The notes below the pieces were generated by a model. The model was not told the DNA's origin and did not search any database. It saw only the letters and a program-made list of their open reading frames with translations. Positions 1-7,259 of a stretch of 27,395 bases of DNA are shown one piece after another. This DNA is from Candidatus Gastranaerophilales bacterium. Its GTDB lineage: Bacteria > Cyanobacteriota > Vampirovibrionia > Gastranaerophilales > Gastranaerophilaceae. Positions within the stretch are counted from its first letter, which is position 1, and every line of letters starts with the position of its first letter. Where the stretch lies: positions 1-27,395 of the forward strand of contig JAMPIM010000025.1 in assembly GCA_023662705.1 (NCBI GenBank), given 5' to 3'. A program made the translations under genes and the position numbers.

Positions 1-93
1 ATTTGTTTACATACATAATAAAAGCCTCTTAACCACAATAAAAAATTTCACTAAACTATAAATATCCTATCAAAATTAAAATAATATGAGATT

Positions 94-118
94 TAAAAAA
101 TAAACGGAATCACTCCGT
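94..118 (-). terminator. Weak intrinsic terminator after the FAD oxidoreductase gene
   Basis: On the minus strand a 5-bp stem (ACGGA / TCCGT, loop of 5) is followed by TTATTTTTT. It lies about 40 bases past the stop codon of the gene ending at 160. The stem is short, so this is only a plausible terminator. The rest of bases 1-159 is A+T-rich with no recognisable gene. Confidence 0.4.
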
Positions 119-159
119 ATATTTTAATTATAATACAAGTTAGAAATAATGCAAGAGTA

Positions 160-1389
160 TTAAATTTTTGCCAAATATTTAGCAAGTCCTTCTCCCATTG
201 AAAAACATGACGGAATAATTCTCAATGCTCCTTGAGCCTTGAAATCTGCTGATATACAGCGGCCAATCACAAATAAATTATTATATTTATCTGCCATTAA
301 TGATTCAATCGGCAATTGGTATTCTTTGTAAACTTTTTGTAACATTGAGTTCTCTTTCTTGTCAGAATGAACATCGACAGGATAGTTAGAAATTAATACA
401 GGATTAGAGAATTGTTTTCCGTTGATTAAATCATTATATGTATAAATATACTTTCCTTTTACACGGCGTGAAACCCTTACTCCCATTGAATTTGCAATGG
501 ATGATATCTGAGCATTTTGGAAGCCGGGCAGATATTTTTTACAGAAGTTTGATAGTCTGAGTATGCTTAATCTTGCTTCCGCATAGCCTTCGTTATTAAT
601 TAAACGAGGTGCATTGAACGCAATAGAATCAACTGTTCCAGCGACTGAAAACAGTTGAAAATAGTTAGAATCTGCTTCTGTAAGCACATTTTCTGCTATA
701 GCTTGCTCAAATAGCGGCTTTAAAGCCCACTTAGCAGCGGCATCCCACGTGTAGGCAGTAGACAGGTATGTTTTACCCTCTACAACACAAGATGTTGTAA
801 CATTTCTGTCTGTATCAAAACTCATTATCCAATCGGAAAATTCTTTTACATTAACTCCTGACATAATAAAACGCAAACTTTTTGGCTGAGTTTCTTCAGA
901 ATTTTCCAAAAATTCACAATTTAATTTTTCACAAATTTTTGCATCGCCTGTCGCGTCTACAAGATATATCGATTCAATAGGTGATGATAATGTTTGTATA
1001 ACTAGAATAAAATTATTGCTATCTATTGAATCGGTAGATATTGATAATATTTTATCTTCAAATACGACTTCGACTCCTGCTTCTTGCATCAAAATATCAA
1101 GAGCTATTTTTGTAAGCTCAGGATGAAACCATCCTTGATTCCCGTCTTCATAGGTTATAGCCCCGCCTATTGAGTGTAATTTATTATATAAAGCATTGAA
1201 AAAATCTGTATTAATAGCATTTTCAGAAGTTTTCATTGCCGGAATAACCAGAGAAGAAGTTATTGAGCCGCCAAGAAAAGAATTTTTTTCAATAATAAGG
1301 GTTTTTAACCCTCTTTTTGCTGCATTCCAGGCACAACTTACTCCTGCTGTTCCGCCCCCTGCTATTACCACGTCGTATTTATTCTTCAT
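160..1389 (-). CDS. FAD-dependent oxidoreductase (FAD_oxidored-like family)
   Basis: Predicted soluble flavoprotein of 409 residues. A Rossmann dinucleotide-binding loop GGGTAG lies at residues 11-16, followed by the ribose-binding acidic residue in LIIEK and the FLGG motif typical of the FAD_oxidored (PF12831-like) group. VDATGD lies near 144-149, and the C-terminal signature around NLFVIGRCIS and GALRIIPSC completes the FAD fold. The substrate is unknown. I chose the ATG at 1389 because AAAGGAG lies 8 bases before it; an in-frame GTG at 1398 overlaps that ribosome-binding site. The gene overlaps the end of the upstream methyltransferase by 11 bases, so the two are very likely co-translated. 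MnmC fuses a similar methyltransferase to a FAD domain, but that domain is of the DAO type, so a tRNA role here is only a hypothesis. Residues around 118-143 are encoded by a short inverted-repeat pair. Confidence 0.85.
   Translation of the reverse strand: MKNKYDVVIAGGGTAGVSCAWNAAKRGLKTLIIEKNSFLGGSITSSLVIPAMKTSENAINTDFFNALYNKLHSIGGAITYEDGNQGWFHPELTKIALDILMQEAGVEVVFEDKILSISTDSIDSNNFILVIQTLSSPIESIYLVDATGDAKICEKLNCEFLENSEETQPKSLRFIMSGVNVKEFSDWIMSFDTDRNVTTSCVVEGKTYLSTAYTWDAAAKWALKPLFEQAIAENVLTEADSNYFQLFSVAGTVDSIAFNAPRLINNEGYAEARLSILRLSNFCKKYLPGFQNAQISSIANSMGVRVSRRVKGKYIYTYNDLINGKQFSNPVLISNYPVDVHSDKKENSMLQKVYKEYQLPIESLMADKYNNLFVIGRCISADFKAQGALRIIPSCFSMGEGLAKYLAKI
965..1036. repeat. Inverted pair of a short repeat inside the FAD oxidoreductase gene
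   Basis: The copy at 1011-1036 reads ATTATTGCTATCTATTGAATCGGTAG in two parts (ATTATTGCTAT, then CTATTGAATCGGTAG). The copy at 965-991 is the same element in the opposite orientation and is less well conserved (core TATCGATTCAATAGG). The pair lies between the N-terminal Rossmann part and the conserved VDATGD segment, where sequence is expected to vary. The same element occurs twice in the neighbouring gene. Confidence 0.5.
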
Positions 1390-2788
1390 TTGCTTCACTC
1401 CTTTGTTTTCGGGTTTTCATATACATTGATGAAGACATTAATTCACTTTCGTTAAATTCTCGTTCTCTTCTTTTTAATATTTCTTTTTTATCCAAATTTA
1501 AAGAAGGATCGTGATATGGGATTCCTGCTTTTGTTCCGCATAAGCCTATTTCGTAGTTAGAAAGCGGATATTTTATAAGATTTTTGTCTTTAGACGCAAC
1601 TGTTCCGATAAATTTACCGGTTTTTTCGTCAAGAATTTTTCCTACATAAAAGTTGTTTTCTAAAAAGGTATTTCTGACCAACGCTGAATTTGAATATGTC
1701 ATAATTATCCCGCTGTCGGCAAGATGTTTATAAATTTCTGCCATAAATTCGACTGTCCATAATTCGGGTGCTTTAGAGTATGTAAAGGCATCTAGAAATA
1801 CGTAGTCATATTCGCCATTCAATTCTAAAATAGTCTTTCGCGCATCTTTTACGTGAAAATTAAGCTTAAAAAGCTTGCTAATGTGCTTAAATTTAATCTT
1901 TTTATTACGTTTCGATAAATAGTCATAATATATATTATGTAAGAAGGCGAATAAATTTAACTTAGATAACAATTTATACCTGTAATTTTGTTTAAATTGG
2001 GCATATTCTAGCATAGATTTATCAAAAAACTTCCTTTTTGATTTTCCCAGGCATTTTTTTTTGAACTCCTCGTTAAAGAAATCTTCTTTATAATAATCAA
2101 GTAATGCATCAGCTATAATGTAGTTTACAAATTTATGTAGTTTATATTCCTGCTTAAGTTCATCATAATCATTGTTGAATTTTAATTCTAATAATTCACT
2201 TATTTCTTTCTTATTCTTAGGTGCAAAAAAAGGAGTTATTTTTGCTAAGAATTTTTTAATTTTCCAGTATGTATCAAAACAAGTAAAAATTTGGGGAACA
2301 ATTTTTGTGTAAACTTCCTGAGGAGTTAAAATTGTTTTTAAAAAAGGAGAAATTTTTACAAGTTCATCATTTATCTCTAAACAATCTATATAAAGCGAAG
2401 AAAAATTATTATCATTTATCGATTCGGTAGAGTTTAATAACTTTCTAAAACCTTGCAGGATGTTATTGTTACCTATCGAATCGGTATTAAGTGTAAATTT
2501 TATTTTTTTTAAAAATTTTTTTAAAGGATTTTTTCTTTTAAAAATTTTTTCATTCGAATTAATTACATAACTCATTAAAGCTTTTGTGTTATATCCGATT
2601 CCATAACAAACATCCAATATTCTTATATCAGATTGCTTATTAAGTTTAGAGTCGATATCTGCAGGCAGAATAAACTTCTCCCATGCTTCAGTCAGGGCGC
2701 CAAATTTAGAGTGATAAACGTCGTCATCAGCGTATGAATACAGCCCTACAGAGCCATCCTGTGTATAATAGAACTCATAATCCCTCAT
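1379..2788 (-). CDS. MnmC/MnmD-like SAM-dependent methyltransferase with a long central insert
   Basis: The ends of this 469-residue protein match the tRNA mnm5-uridine methyltransferase family (MnmD, the N-terminal half of MnmC). DGSVGLYS and DVYHSKFGALTEAWEKF lie near residues 11-39, the SAM-binding motif I LDVCYGIGYNTKA at 58-70, YDYVFLDAFTYSKAPELWT near 327-345, and GIPYHDPSLNLDKKEILKRR near 422-441. Known members transfer a methyl group to 5-aminomethyl-uridine at the tRNA wobble position. The usual domain is about 230-270 residues. Here roughly residues 80-310 include a lysine- and aromatic-rich insert with no recognisable domain, and two copies of a short repeat encode NTDSIGNNN and STESINDNN in it. 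The gene starts with ATG 6 bases after a TATAAT box and has no Shine-Dalgarno sequence. A FAD oxidoreductase gene overlaps its 3' end. The methyltransferase call is firm; the exact substrate is not. Confidence 0.8.
   Translation of the reverse strand: MRDYEFYYTQDGSVGLYSYADDDVYHSKFGALTEAWEKFILPADIDSKLNKQSDIRILDVCYGIGYNTKALMSYVINSNEKIFKRKNPLKKFLKKIKFTLNTDSIGNNNILQGFRKLLNSTESINDNNFSSLYIDCLEINDELVKISPFLKTILTPQEVYTKIVPQIFTCFDTYWKIKKFLAKITPFFAPKNKKEISELLELKFNNDYDELKQEYKLHKFVNYIIADALLDYYKEDFFNEEFKKKCLGKSKRKFFDKSMLEYAQFKQNYRYKLLSKLNLFAFLHNIYYDYLSKRNKKIKFKHISKLFKLNFHVKDARKTILELNGEYDYVFLDAFTYSKAPELWTVEFMAEIYKHLADSGIIMTYSNSALVRNTFLENNFYVGKILDEKTGKFIGTVASKDKNLIKYPLSNYEIGLCGTKAGIPYHDPSLNLDKKEILKRREREFNESELMSSSMYMKTRKQRSEANEE
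2405..2486. repeat. Two direct copies of a short repeat inside the MnmD-like gene
   Basis: Copy 2405-2430 has the core TTATCGATTCGGTAG and copy 2462-2486 the core CTATCGAATCGGTA. Both are preceded by an ATTATT-type arm. They are read in the same frame on the minus strand and give closely similar peptides (STESINDNN and NTDSIGNNN). They match the element at 1011-1036. Confidence 0.55.
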
Positions 2789-2794
2789 AAACCA

Positions 2795-2823
2795 ATTATA
2801 TCAAGCTTTTGGTATGATTACAA
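2795..2823 (-). promoter_or_regulatory. Predicted leaderless promoter of the MnmD-like gene
   Basis: On the minus strand TTGTAA (2818-2823), a 17-base spacer and TATAAT (2795-2800) are followed by six bases and the ATG at 2788. No Shine-Dalgarno sequence fits in the gap. Transcription is therefore predicted to start at or within a base or two of the start codon. Confidence 0.65.
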
Positions 2824-2906
2824 GGCTATGTTTAGAACCCTTTTGACTTTCTATAATAAAAAAGTATATAATATAATAAATACGAGGATATTAAGGGGGA
2901 GTGTTT

Positions 2907-3572
2907 TTGAAAAAGATTTTATTAGCCATAACAGCATTAGTTTTAGCGTCAAATACTGTATTTGCGGCTTTAGAACCAATACCTGACAAGGTTGTTTTAC
3001 CTAAAAAATATACGCAGGATTATATTGATAGTCTTGCTGACGAGTATAAAAAGGTTTCAAATGAGCAGATTTTTCATGTTGCTTTGGATATGATGAAGGG
3101 TACAACGGCTGATTTATCAAGAAAAGCTATTCTCGGGTATAATTTGACTCAATACCCTGTAAAAATCGAGTTTAAAGACCTTTCAGAATTAAATGAAGCC
3201 TATTCGTCTTTTGATGCTGTAGGCTGGAAAAAGAAGGGTAAATTATATATTTATATAAACCCAAAGCATCGCGAAGCGCCTCCTGCTGCTTTAGCCGCGT
3301 TATTATCGCATGAGGCTTTGCATCAGGATGAATACAACTCTTTAAGTGAAGAAACCTATGCGTGGACAATGGAGGCTAATGTTTGGTGTGAAATGCTCCG
3401 TCGTTTCCCTGAATCAAACGATTTGGAATCTCCGCTCGTAATGCGCGAAAATATTCTAAAACAGCTTCTGGAGAAGGGTAATTATACTAATAAATATATT
3501 AAGAAAACTGTTTATGCAAACGAAGGTTATAAGAATTTACCGCTTACATCTCCGGGGTTTAATGCGCAATAG
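2907..3572 (+). CDS. Secreted HExxH (zincin-like) protein, putative metallopeptidase
   Basis: Predicted exported protein of 221 residues. The first 20 residues form a classical signal peptide (MKKILL, hydrophobic core, NTVFA cleavage site). HEALH at about 135-139 in the context ALLSHEALHQDEY is a zinc-binding HExxH helix, and glutamates in SLSEETYAW about ten residues on could supply the third ligand. The substrate and family are not recognised. I prefer the TTG at 2907: the ribosome-binding site AAGGGGGAG lies five bases before it and overlaps the in-frame GTG at 2901, and only the TTG start gives a canonical signal peptide. TATAAT-like sequence lies upstream near 2869-2876. The gene stands alone before the S41 protease gene, so both may act outside the cytoplasm. 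Exported metal-binding protein is fairly sure; peptidase activity is inference. Confidence 0.7.
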   Translation: MKKILLAITALVLASNTVFAALEPIPDKVVLPKKYTQDYIDSLADEYKKVSNEQIFHVALDMMKGTTADLSRKAILGYNLTQYPVKIEFKDLSELNEAYSSFDAVGWKKKGKLYIYINPKHREAPPAALAALLSHEALHQDEYNSLSEETYAWTMEANVWCEMLRRFPESNDLESPLVMRENILKQLLEKGNYTNKYIKKTVYANEGYKNLPLTSPGFNAQ

Positions 3573-3620
3573 CTTTTTATAATTAATTTGAATAAGCATG
3601 TTACGCAAGCAAAAAGTATA

Positions 3621-3649
3621 TTGATTACAAGCCGTTATTGCGGTTAAAT
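3621..3649 (+). promoter_or_regulatory. Promoter of the S41 protease gene, possibly leaderless
   Basis: TTGATT (3621-3626), a 17-base spacer and TTAAAT (3644-3649) are followed by eight bases and the ATG at 3658. There is no Shine-Dalgarno sequence between the -10 box and the start. Confidence 0.5.
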
Positions 3650-3657
3650 AGTCATAT

Positions 3658-4890
3658 ATGAAACTTAAACACGTTGTAATATCTTTATTATTAATACTTA
3701 TTTTAGTTATTTTTAATAATGTTTTTCTAAAAACATTAATTAAAGCTAACTCTTATTTTGCTTCGCAATCTTTGTATAATAATGAGGTTGTGCAGCCGCA
3801 AAAATTGTTTGATAAGACTTGGAAAGTTGTTTACAGAGATTATTACGACTCAGGCTTGAATCATCAGAACTGGTATCGTTGGAAAAATCATTATCAAGGC
3901 AAAATTAAGACTGAAGAAGATGCAAAAGTTGCTATTGATACAATGGTAGCCAGTCTCAATGATCCTTATACCAGATTTATGACCAAAAAGGATTTTGAAG
4001 ATTTAGCAACATCCATAACATCAAAAATCTATGGTATTGGAGTAAATATATATTCAAACTCAGGTAAAATCGAGGTCTTTAATGTTATTCCCGCTACACC
4101 TGCTGATTTTGCAGGACTTAAACAGGGAGATTTAATCACCGCAGTTGATGGCAAAGAAACTAACGGTATGAATGTTTCAGAGGTTGCAACATTGGTTCGA
4201 GGCCCTGAAAACAGTGTTGTTGAGCTTACAATATTACGTGACGGTAAGAAGCTTACTAAAAAGATTAAGCGTAAAGAAATAAAAATTAAGAACGTAAAAA
4301 GCTCTGTTTTGGACAACCATATCGGCTATATTCAGATTGTAAGTTTTATGGGCGGTACAACTCCAAACGAGTTTGTAGAGGCTCTGGAAAATACTAAGAA
4401 CACCGATTCAATTATTATTGATTTGCGCGGAAATACCGGCGGATTGCTTGATAACGCTGTATTTATTGCCAATATGTTTATAGATAACGGTGAAATTGTT
4501 GAAATTATTTACAGAAACGGATATAAAAAATCCATTAATGCCAATAATACAGCCAAATTATTAGACAAACCTGTTGTAGTACTTGTAAACGGAGCAAGCG
4601 CAAGTGCAAGTGAAATCCTTTCAGGCGCTTTAAAGGATTATCACAAGGCGAAGCTTGTTGGTAAAAAGACATTTGGAAAAGGGCTTGTGCAGAAGGTAGT
4701 ACCGCTTCCAAACCAAACAGGATTGAACGTAACAATTGCAAGATATTTAACGCCAAACGGTACAGATATTAACAAATTAGGTATAAAACCTGATGTTGAA
4801 GTTGGAAATGAGTTTGATTTCTATCTTAACAGTAGTAAAAAAGATATACAGCTTGAAACAGCTAAGGAAATATTAAATGCAAAAAATTAG
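3658..4890 (+). CDS. ctpA: Carboxy-terminal processing protease (S41 family, CtpA-like)
   Basis: Membrane-anchored serine protease of 410 residues that cleaves proteins at their C-termini outside the cytoplasm. An uncleaved N-terminal membrane helix spans about residues 7-28. A PDZ domain (YGIGVNIY to TILRDGKKL, about 125-200) binds substrate C-termini. The S41 core (about 220-385) contains the IIIDLRGNTGG strand and NGASASASEI. By comparison with E. coli Prc spacing, the catalytic pair is Ser316 and Lys341 (TFGKG). The length is typical of the family. The gene shares 14 bases with bioF downstream, so the two form a transcription unit, although a functional link between protease and biotin synthesis is not obvious. 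The start has no Shine-Dalgarno sequence. The family call is firm; the symbol is generic. Confidence 0.92.
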   Translation: MKLKHVVISLLLILILVIFNNVFLKTLIKANSYFASQSLYNNEVVQPQKLFDKTWKVVYRDYYDSGLNHQNWYRWKNHYQGKIKTEEDAKVAIDTMVASLNDPYTRFMTKKDFEDLATSITSKIYGIGVNIYSNSGKIEVFNVIPATPADFAGLKQGDLITAVDGKETNGMNVSEVATLVRGPENSVVELTILRDGKKLTKKIKRKEIKIKNVKSSVLDNHIGYIQIVSFMGGTTPNEFVEALENTKNTDSIIIDLRGNTGGLLDNAVFIANMFIDNGEIVEIIYRNGYKKSINANNTAKLLDKPVVVLVNGASASASEILSGALKDYHKAKLVGKKTFGKGLVQKVVPLPNQTGLNVTIARYLTPNGTDINKLGIKPDVEVGNEFDFYLNSSKKDIQLETAKEILNAKN

Positions 4891-5989
4891 GGAAGAATTA
4901 GAATCACTGGGAGTAAATGGGAATTTAAGAAGAATTCCGTCAATCGAGAGTAAAAGTGATGGTAAACTCATTGTTGACGGTGTTGAATATATTAATTTTG
5001 CCTCTAATGACTATTTAGGAATCAGTACAAAACAAGAACTAATTAATGAATTTTTAGCATCGAACAATTCCCTGTTCTCTTCTGCTTCTGCAAGACTATT
5101 GAGCGGGACTTCAAAGGAATTCCAAGAGCTTGAAAAGACTGTAGCAAGTTTATTTAATAAAGAAGCTTGTCTTATATTTAATACCGGTTATCAGTGCAAT
5201 TTAGGAGTTATTTCAGCACTTAACGGCAAGGGAGATGTTGTATTCTCAGATAAATTGAATCACGCGAGTATTATTGACGGTATGCGCCTTTCAGAAGGTG
5301 ATTTTATTCGATATAAGCATTTCGATTATGAGCATTTGGAACGATTACTGCAAGCAAAACGTAGTCAATATAAGCGTGCTATCATTGTTTCAGAGTCCGT
5401 TTTTTCAATGGATGGCGATGTTGTTGATTTGGATAAGCTAATTGAGCTTAAAAATAAGTATAACTGTTTGTTAATGATAGATGAAGCCCATGCTTTTTGT
5501 GCTTATGGAAATACTTTGGCGGGGATTTCTTACGGTAAAGATGTTGATATTATTACCGCAACATTTGGGAAAGCTGTAGGCTCTTTTGGCGCATTCTGTG
5601 TGTCAAACAGTGAAATTATAAGTTATTTAACCAATAAAGCCCGTTCGTTTATTTTTTCAACATCGATACCGCCAATTAATATATCTTGGACAAATTGGCT
5701 TTTAACAGAAAAAAGAGACTATTTAACCGCTAGGAAAGCTGTGTTGGAGAACTTGTCATCAGAGGTTCATGCTTTATTAGAAACTCAAGGCACTCATATT
5801 ATACCTGTTGTTATAGGTTCTAACGCAGACACTCTAAAAGTTGCAGAAGAGCTTAAATCGTTAGGATATTATATTCCTGCAATCAGACCTCCAACAGTGC
5901 CAGAAGGAACTTCCAGATTGAGATTATCCTTAACAGCTGATTTAAAATTGGACGATGTAAAACAAGTACTGCTTAAAACAGTTCTTTAG
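4877..5989 (+). CDS. bioF: 8-amino-7-oxononanoate synthase-like alpha-oxoamine synthase
   Basis: PLP enzyme of 370 residues. BioF condenses pimeloyl-ACP (or pimeloyl-CoA) with alanine to 8-amino-7-oxononanoate, the first ring-forming step of biotin synthesis. Visible features are FASNDYLG (about 41-48), SASARLLSGTS (69-79), LNHASI with His129 stacking on the cofactor, IDEAHAFCAYG with Asp202 and His205, and the Schiff-base Lys232 in TATFGKAVGSFG. The C-terminal IRPPTVPEGTSRLRLSLTA is typical of BioF. 2-Amino-3-ketobutyrate CoA ligase is the close alternative, but the length and the C-terminal segment favour BioF. The start lies inside the end of the protease gene, with AAGGA about nine bases upstream. 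Its 3' end overlaps dxr tail-to-tail by 17 bases. No other biotin gene is in the window. Confidence 0.85.
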   Translation: MQKIREELESLGVNGNLRRIPSIESKSDGKLIVDGVEYINFASNDYLGISTKQELINEFLASNNSLFSSASARLLSGTSKEFQELEKTVASLFNKEACLIFNTGYQCNLGVISALNGKGDVVFSDKLNHASIIDGMRLSEGDFIRYKHFDYEHLERLLQAKRSQYKRAIIVSESVFSMDGDVVDLDKLIELKNKYNCLLMIDEAHAFCAYGNTLAGISYGKDVDIITATFGKAVGSFGAFCVSNSEIISYLTNKARSFIFSTSIPPINISWTNWLLTEKRDYLTARKAVLENLSSEVHALLETQGTHIIPVVIGSNADTLKVAEELKSLGYYIPAIRPPTVPEGTSRLRLSLTADLKLDDVKQVLLKTVL

Positions 5990-7079
5990 TTTTAGCTCTG
6001 ACTTCTTCGTCAATTGCAAATATTTCTTCCAATGTAGGTTTTTTGATATATTGATGAGATTCAAGCATTTTTTCTACTGTATCAATGATATCAAACAGCT
6101 TGATTTTACCTTCCAAGAAAGCAAATACGGCTTCTTCATTTGCAGCATTCATACAAACAGGCACAGAACCGCCTTTTCTGCCTGATTCATAAGCAATTTT
6201 AAGTGCTTTAAACTTATTCCAATCAGGAGCTTCAAAATCAAGACGTGCGATTTCTGAGAAACTGAAACTCTTTGATTTAATGCCTTCGTAGCGTTCAGGA
6301 TAAGTAATTGCATACTGAATCGGTATATGCATACTAGGTAAACCAATTTGAGCAATAACACTGCCGTCAACATACTCAATGGCTGAGTGTACAATGCTTT
6401 GCGGATGAACTACAACATCAATTTTGTCATAATCCATACCAAAAAGATGGTGAGCTTCAATAACTTCCAACCCCTTGTTCATAAGAGTTGCACTGTCAAC
6501 AGTAATTTTACGCCCCATATTCCAACGAGGATGAGCAAGAGTCTGTTCTACAGTTGCATTTTTCATATCATCAACGGTTTTATGTAAAAACGGCCCGCCT
6601 GATGCTGTGATTATAAGTTTTTCTACTTTAGCAATATCTTTAATACACTGATGTATTGCACAATGCTCACTATCAACAGGAATAATATTTACCCCTTTTT
6701 CTTTTGCAAGAGGCATTACAATATCACCCGCCATAACAAGCGTTTCTTTATTAGCAAGCGCGATATCTATTCCGCTGTTAATAGCAGTGATTGTTGGCTT
6801 TAAGCCGATTCTTCCTGAAACTGCTACCAATATAATATCATTTGTTTTATCAGAGCAAATCTCCTCAATGGGTAAATATTTTGCTCCTTTTATTAATTCA
6901 GGTTTGGATGCATACGCATATTTGGGCTTAAATTTTGCAATTTGTTCGTTTAATAAATCAATATTTGAACCACCTGCCAATGAAATTATCTCAAATTTAT
7001 CAGCAAGTTTTTCTATAACTTCTAAAGCTTGTCTTCCAATTGAACCGGTTGAACCGAGTATACTAATTCTTCTTTTCAT
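5973..7079 (-). CDS. dxr: 1-deoxy-D-xylulose-5-phosphate reductoisomerase
   Basis: Cytosolic NADPH-dependent enzyme of 368 residues that converts 1-deoxy-D-xylulose 5-phosphate to 2-C-methyl-D-erythritol 4-phosphate, the committed step of the MEP isoprenoid pathway. The NADPH loop GSTGSIG is at 9-15 and LANKE at 108-112. Metal and substrate residues are Asp136 and Glu138 in PVDSEHCAI and Glu205 in MNKGLEVIEA; ITASGGPF and HPRWNMG are also intact. Length is close to the usual 380-400 residues. The ATG lies six bases after a TATAAT box with no ribosome-binding site, so a leaderless mRNA is predicted. The gene ends inside the opposite-strand bioF end. MEP-pathway isoprenoid synthesis fits a cyanobacterial-lineage organism but is widespread. 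Confidence 0.96.
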   Translation of the reverse strand: MKRRISILGSTGSIGRQALEVIEKLADKFEIISLAGGSNIDLLNEQIAKFKPKYAYASKPELIKGAKYLPIEEICSDKTNDIILVAVSGRIGLKPTITAINSGIDIALANKETLVMAGDIVMPLAKEKGVNIIPVDSEHCAIHQCIKDIAKVEKLIITASGGPFLHKTVDDMKNATVEQTLAHPRWNMGRKITVDSATLMNKGLEVIEAHHLFGMDYDKIDVVVHPQSIVHSAIEYVDGSVIAQIGLPSMHIPIQYAITYPERYEGIKSKSFSFSEIARLDFEAPDWNKFKALKIAYESGRKGGSVPVCMNAANEEAVFAFLEGKIKLFDIIDTVEKMLESHQYIKKPTLEEIFAIDEEVRAKTKELF

Positions 7080-7085
7080 AAACTA

Positions 7086-7091
7086 ATTATA
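7086..7091 (-). promoter_or_regulatory. -10 box of dxr, predicted leaderless
   Basis: TATAAT on the minus strand is followed by TAGTTT and then the ATG at 7079. No Shine-Dalgarno sequence is present. The 17-base -35 position falls on the 3' end of tRNA-Lys and does not match the consensus, so the promoter is less certain than the others of this type. Confidence 0.5.
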
Positions 7092-7107
7092 TAACAAATA
7101 AAAAAAA

Positions 7108-7180
7108 TGCGCTTGGCGCGATTCGAACGCGCGACCTATCCCTTAAAAGGGGAGTGCTCTACCTGCTGAGCTACAAGCGC
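7108..7180 (-). tRNA. tRNA-Lys (anticodon UUU)
   Basis: Seventy-three-base cloverleaf on the minus strand. The acceptor arms GCGCTTG and CAAGCGC pair perfectly. The D arm GCTCAGCAGGTAGAGC, an anticodon loop CTTTTAA giving UUU, and the T arm GCGCGTTCGAATCGCGC are intact. The discriminator is A and the CCA end is not encoded. The outermost pair of the anticodon stem is a C-U mismatch. A TATAAA box lies a few bases upstream near 7186-7191. Confidence 0.95.
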
Positions 7181-7259
7181 AAATTTTTATAAAATTTGTA
7201 AAACTATTTAATTTTCAGCTATCTTTGAGGTCTTAACCTCGACCACAAGATATATGTTA

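Noticed and set aside
326..343. HLR1-like pair inside the FAD oxidoreductase gene
   Set aside because: The two TTGTAA-type boxes are 11 rather than 10 bases apart and lie in coding sequence (around the peptide MLQKVYKEY), far from any start codon. It serves as a reminder that such pairs arise by chance in A+T-rich DNA.
4405..4430. Further copy of the TDSI-encoding repeat in the S41 gene
   Set aside because: ACCGATTCAATTATTATTGAT gives TDSIIID, but it aligns with the conserved IIIDLRxNxGG strand of S41 proteases, so it is ancestral sequence and not an insertion.
6310..6330. Further copy of the repeat in dxr (TGAATCGGTATA)
   Set aside because: It encodes the conserved HIPIQYA segment of DXR and lacks the ATTATT arm of the family.
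7227..7240. GAGGT-CTTA-ACCTC hairpin as terminator of the TOPRIM gene
   Set aside because: The stem is only five base pairs and no T tract follows on the minus strand. It lies in the short gap before tRNA-Lys and has no clear role.
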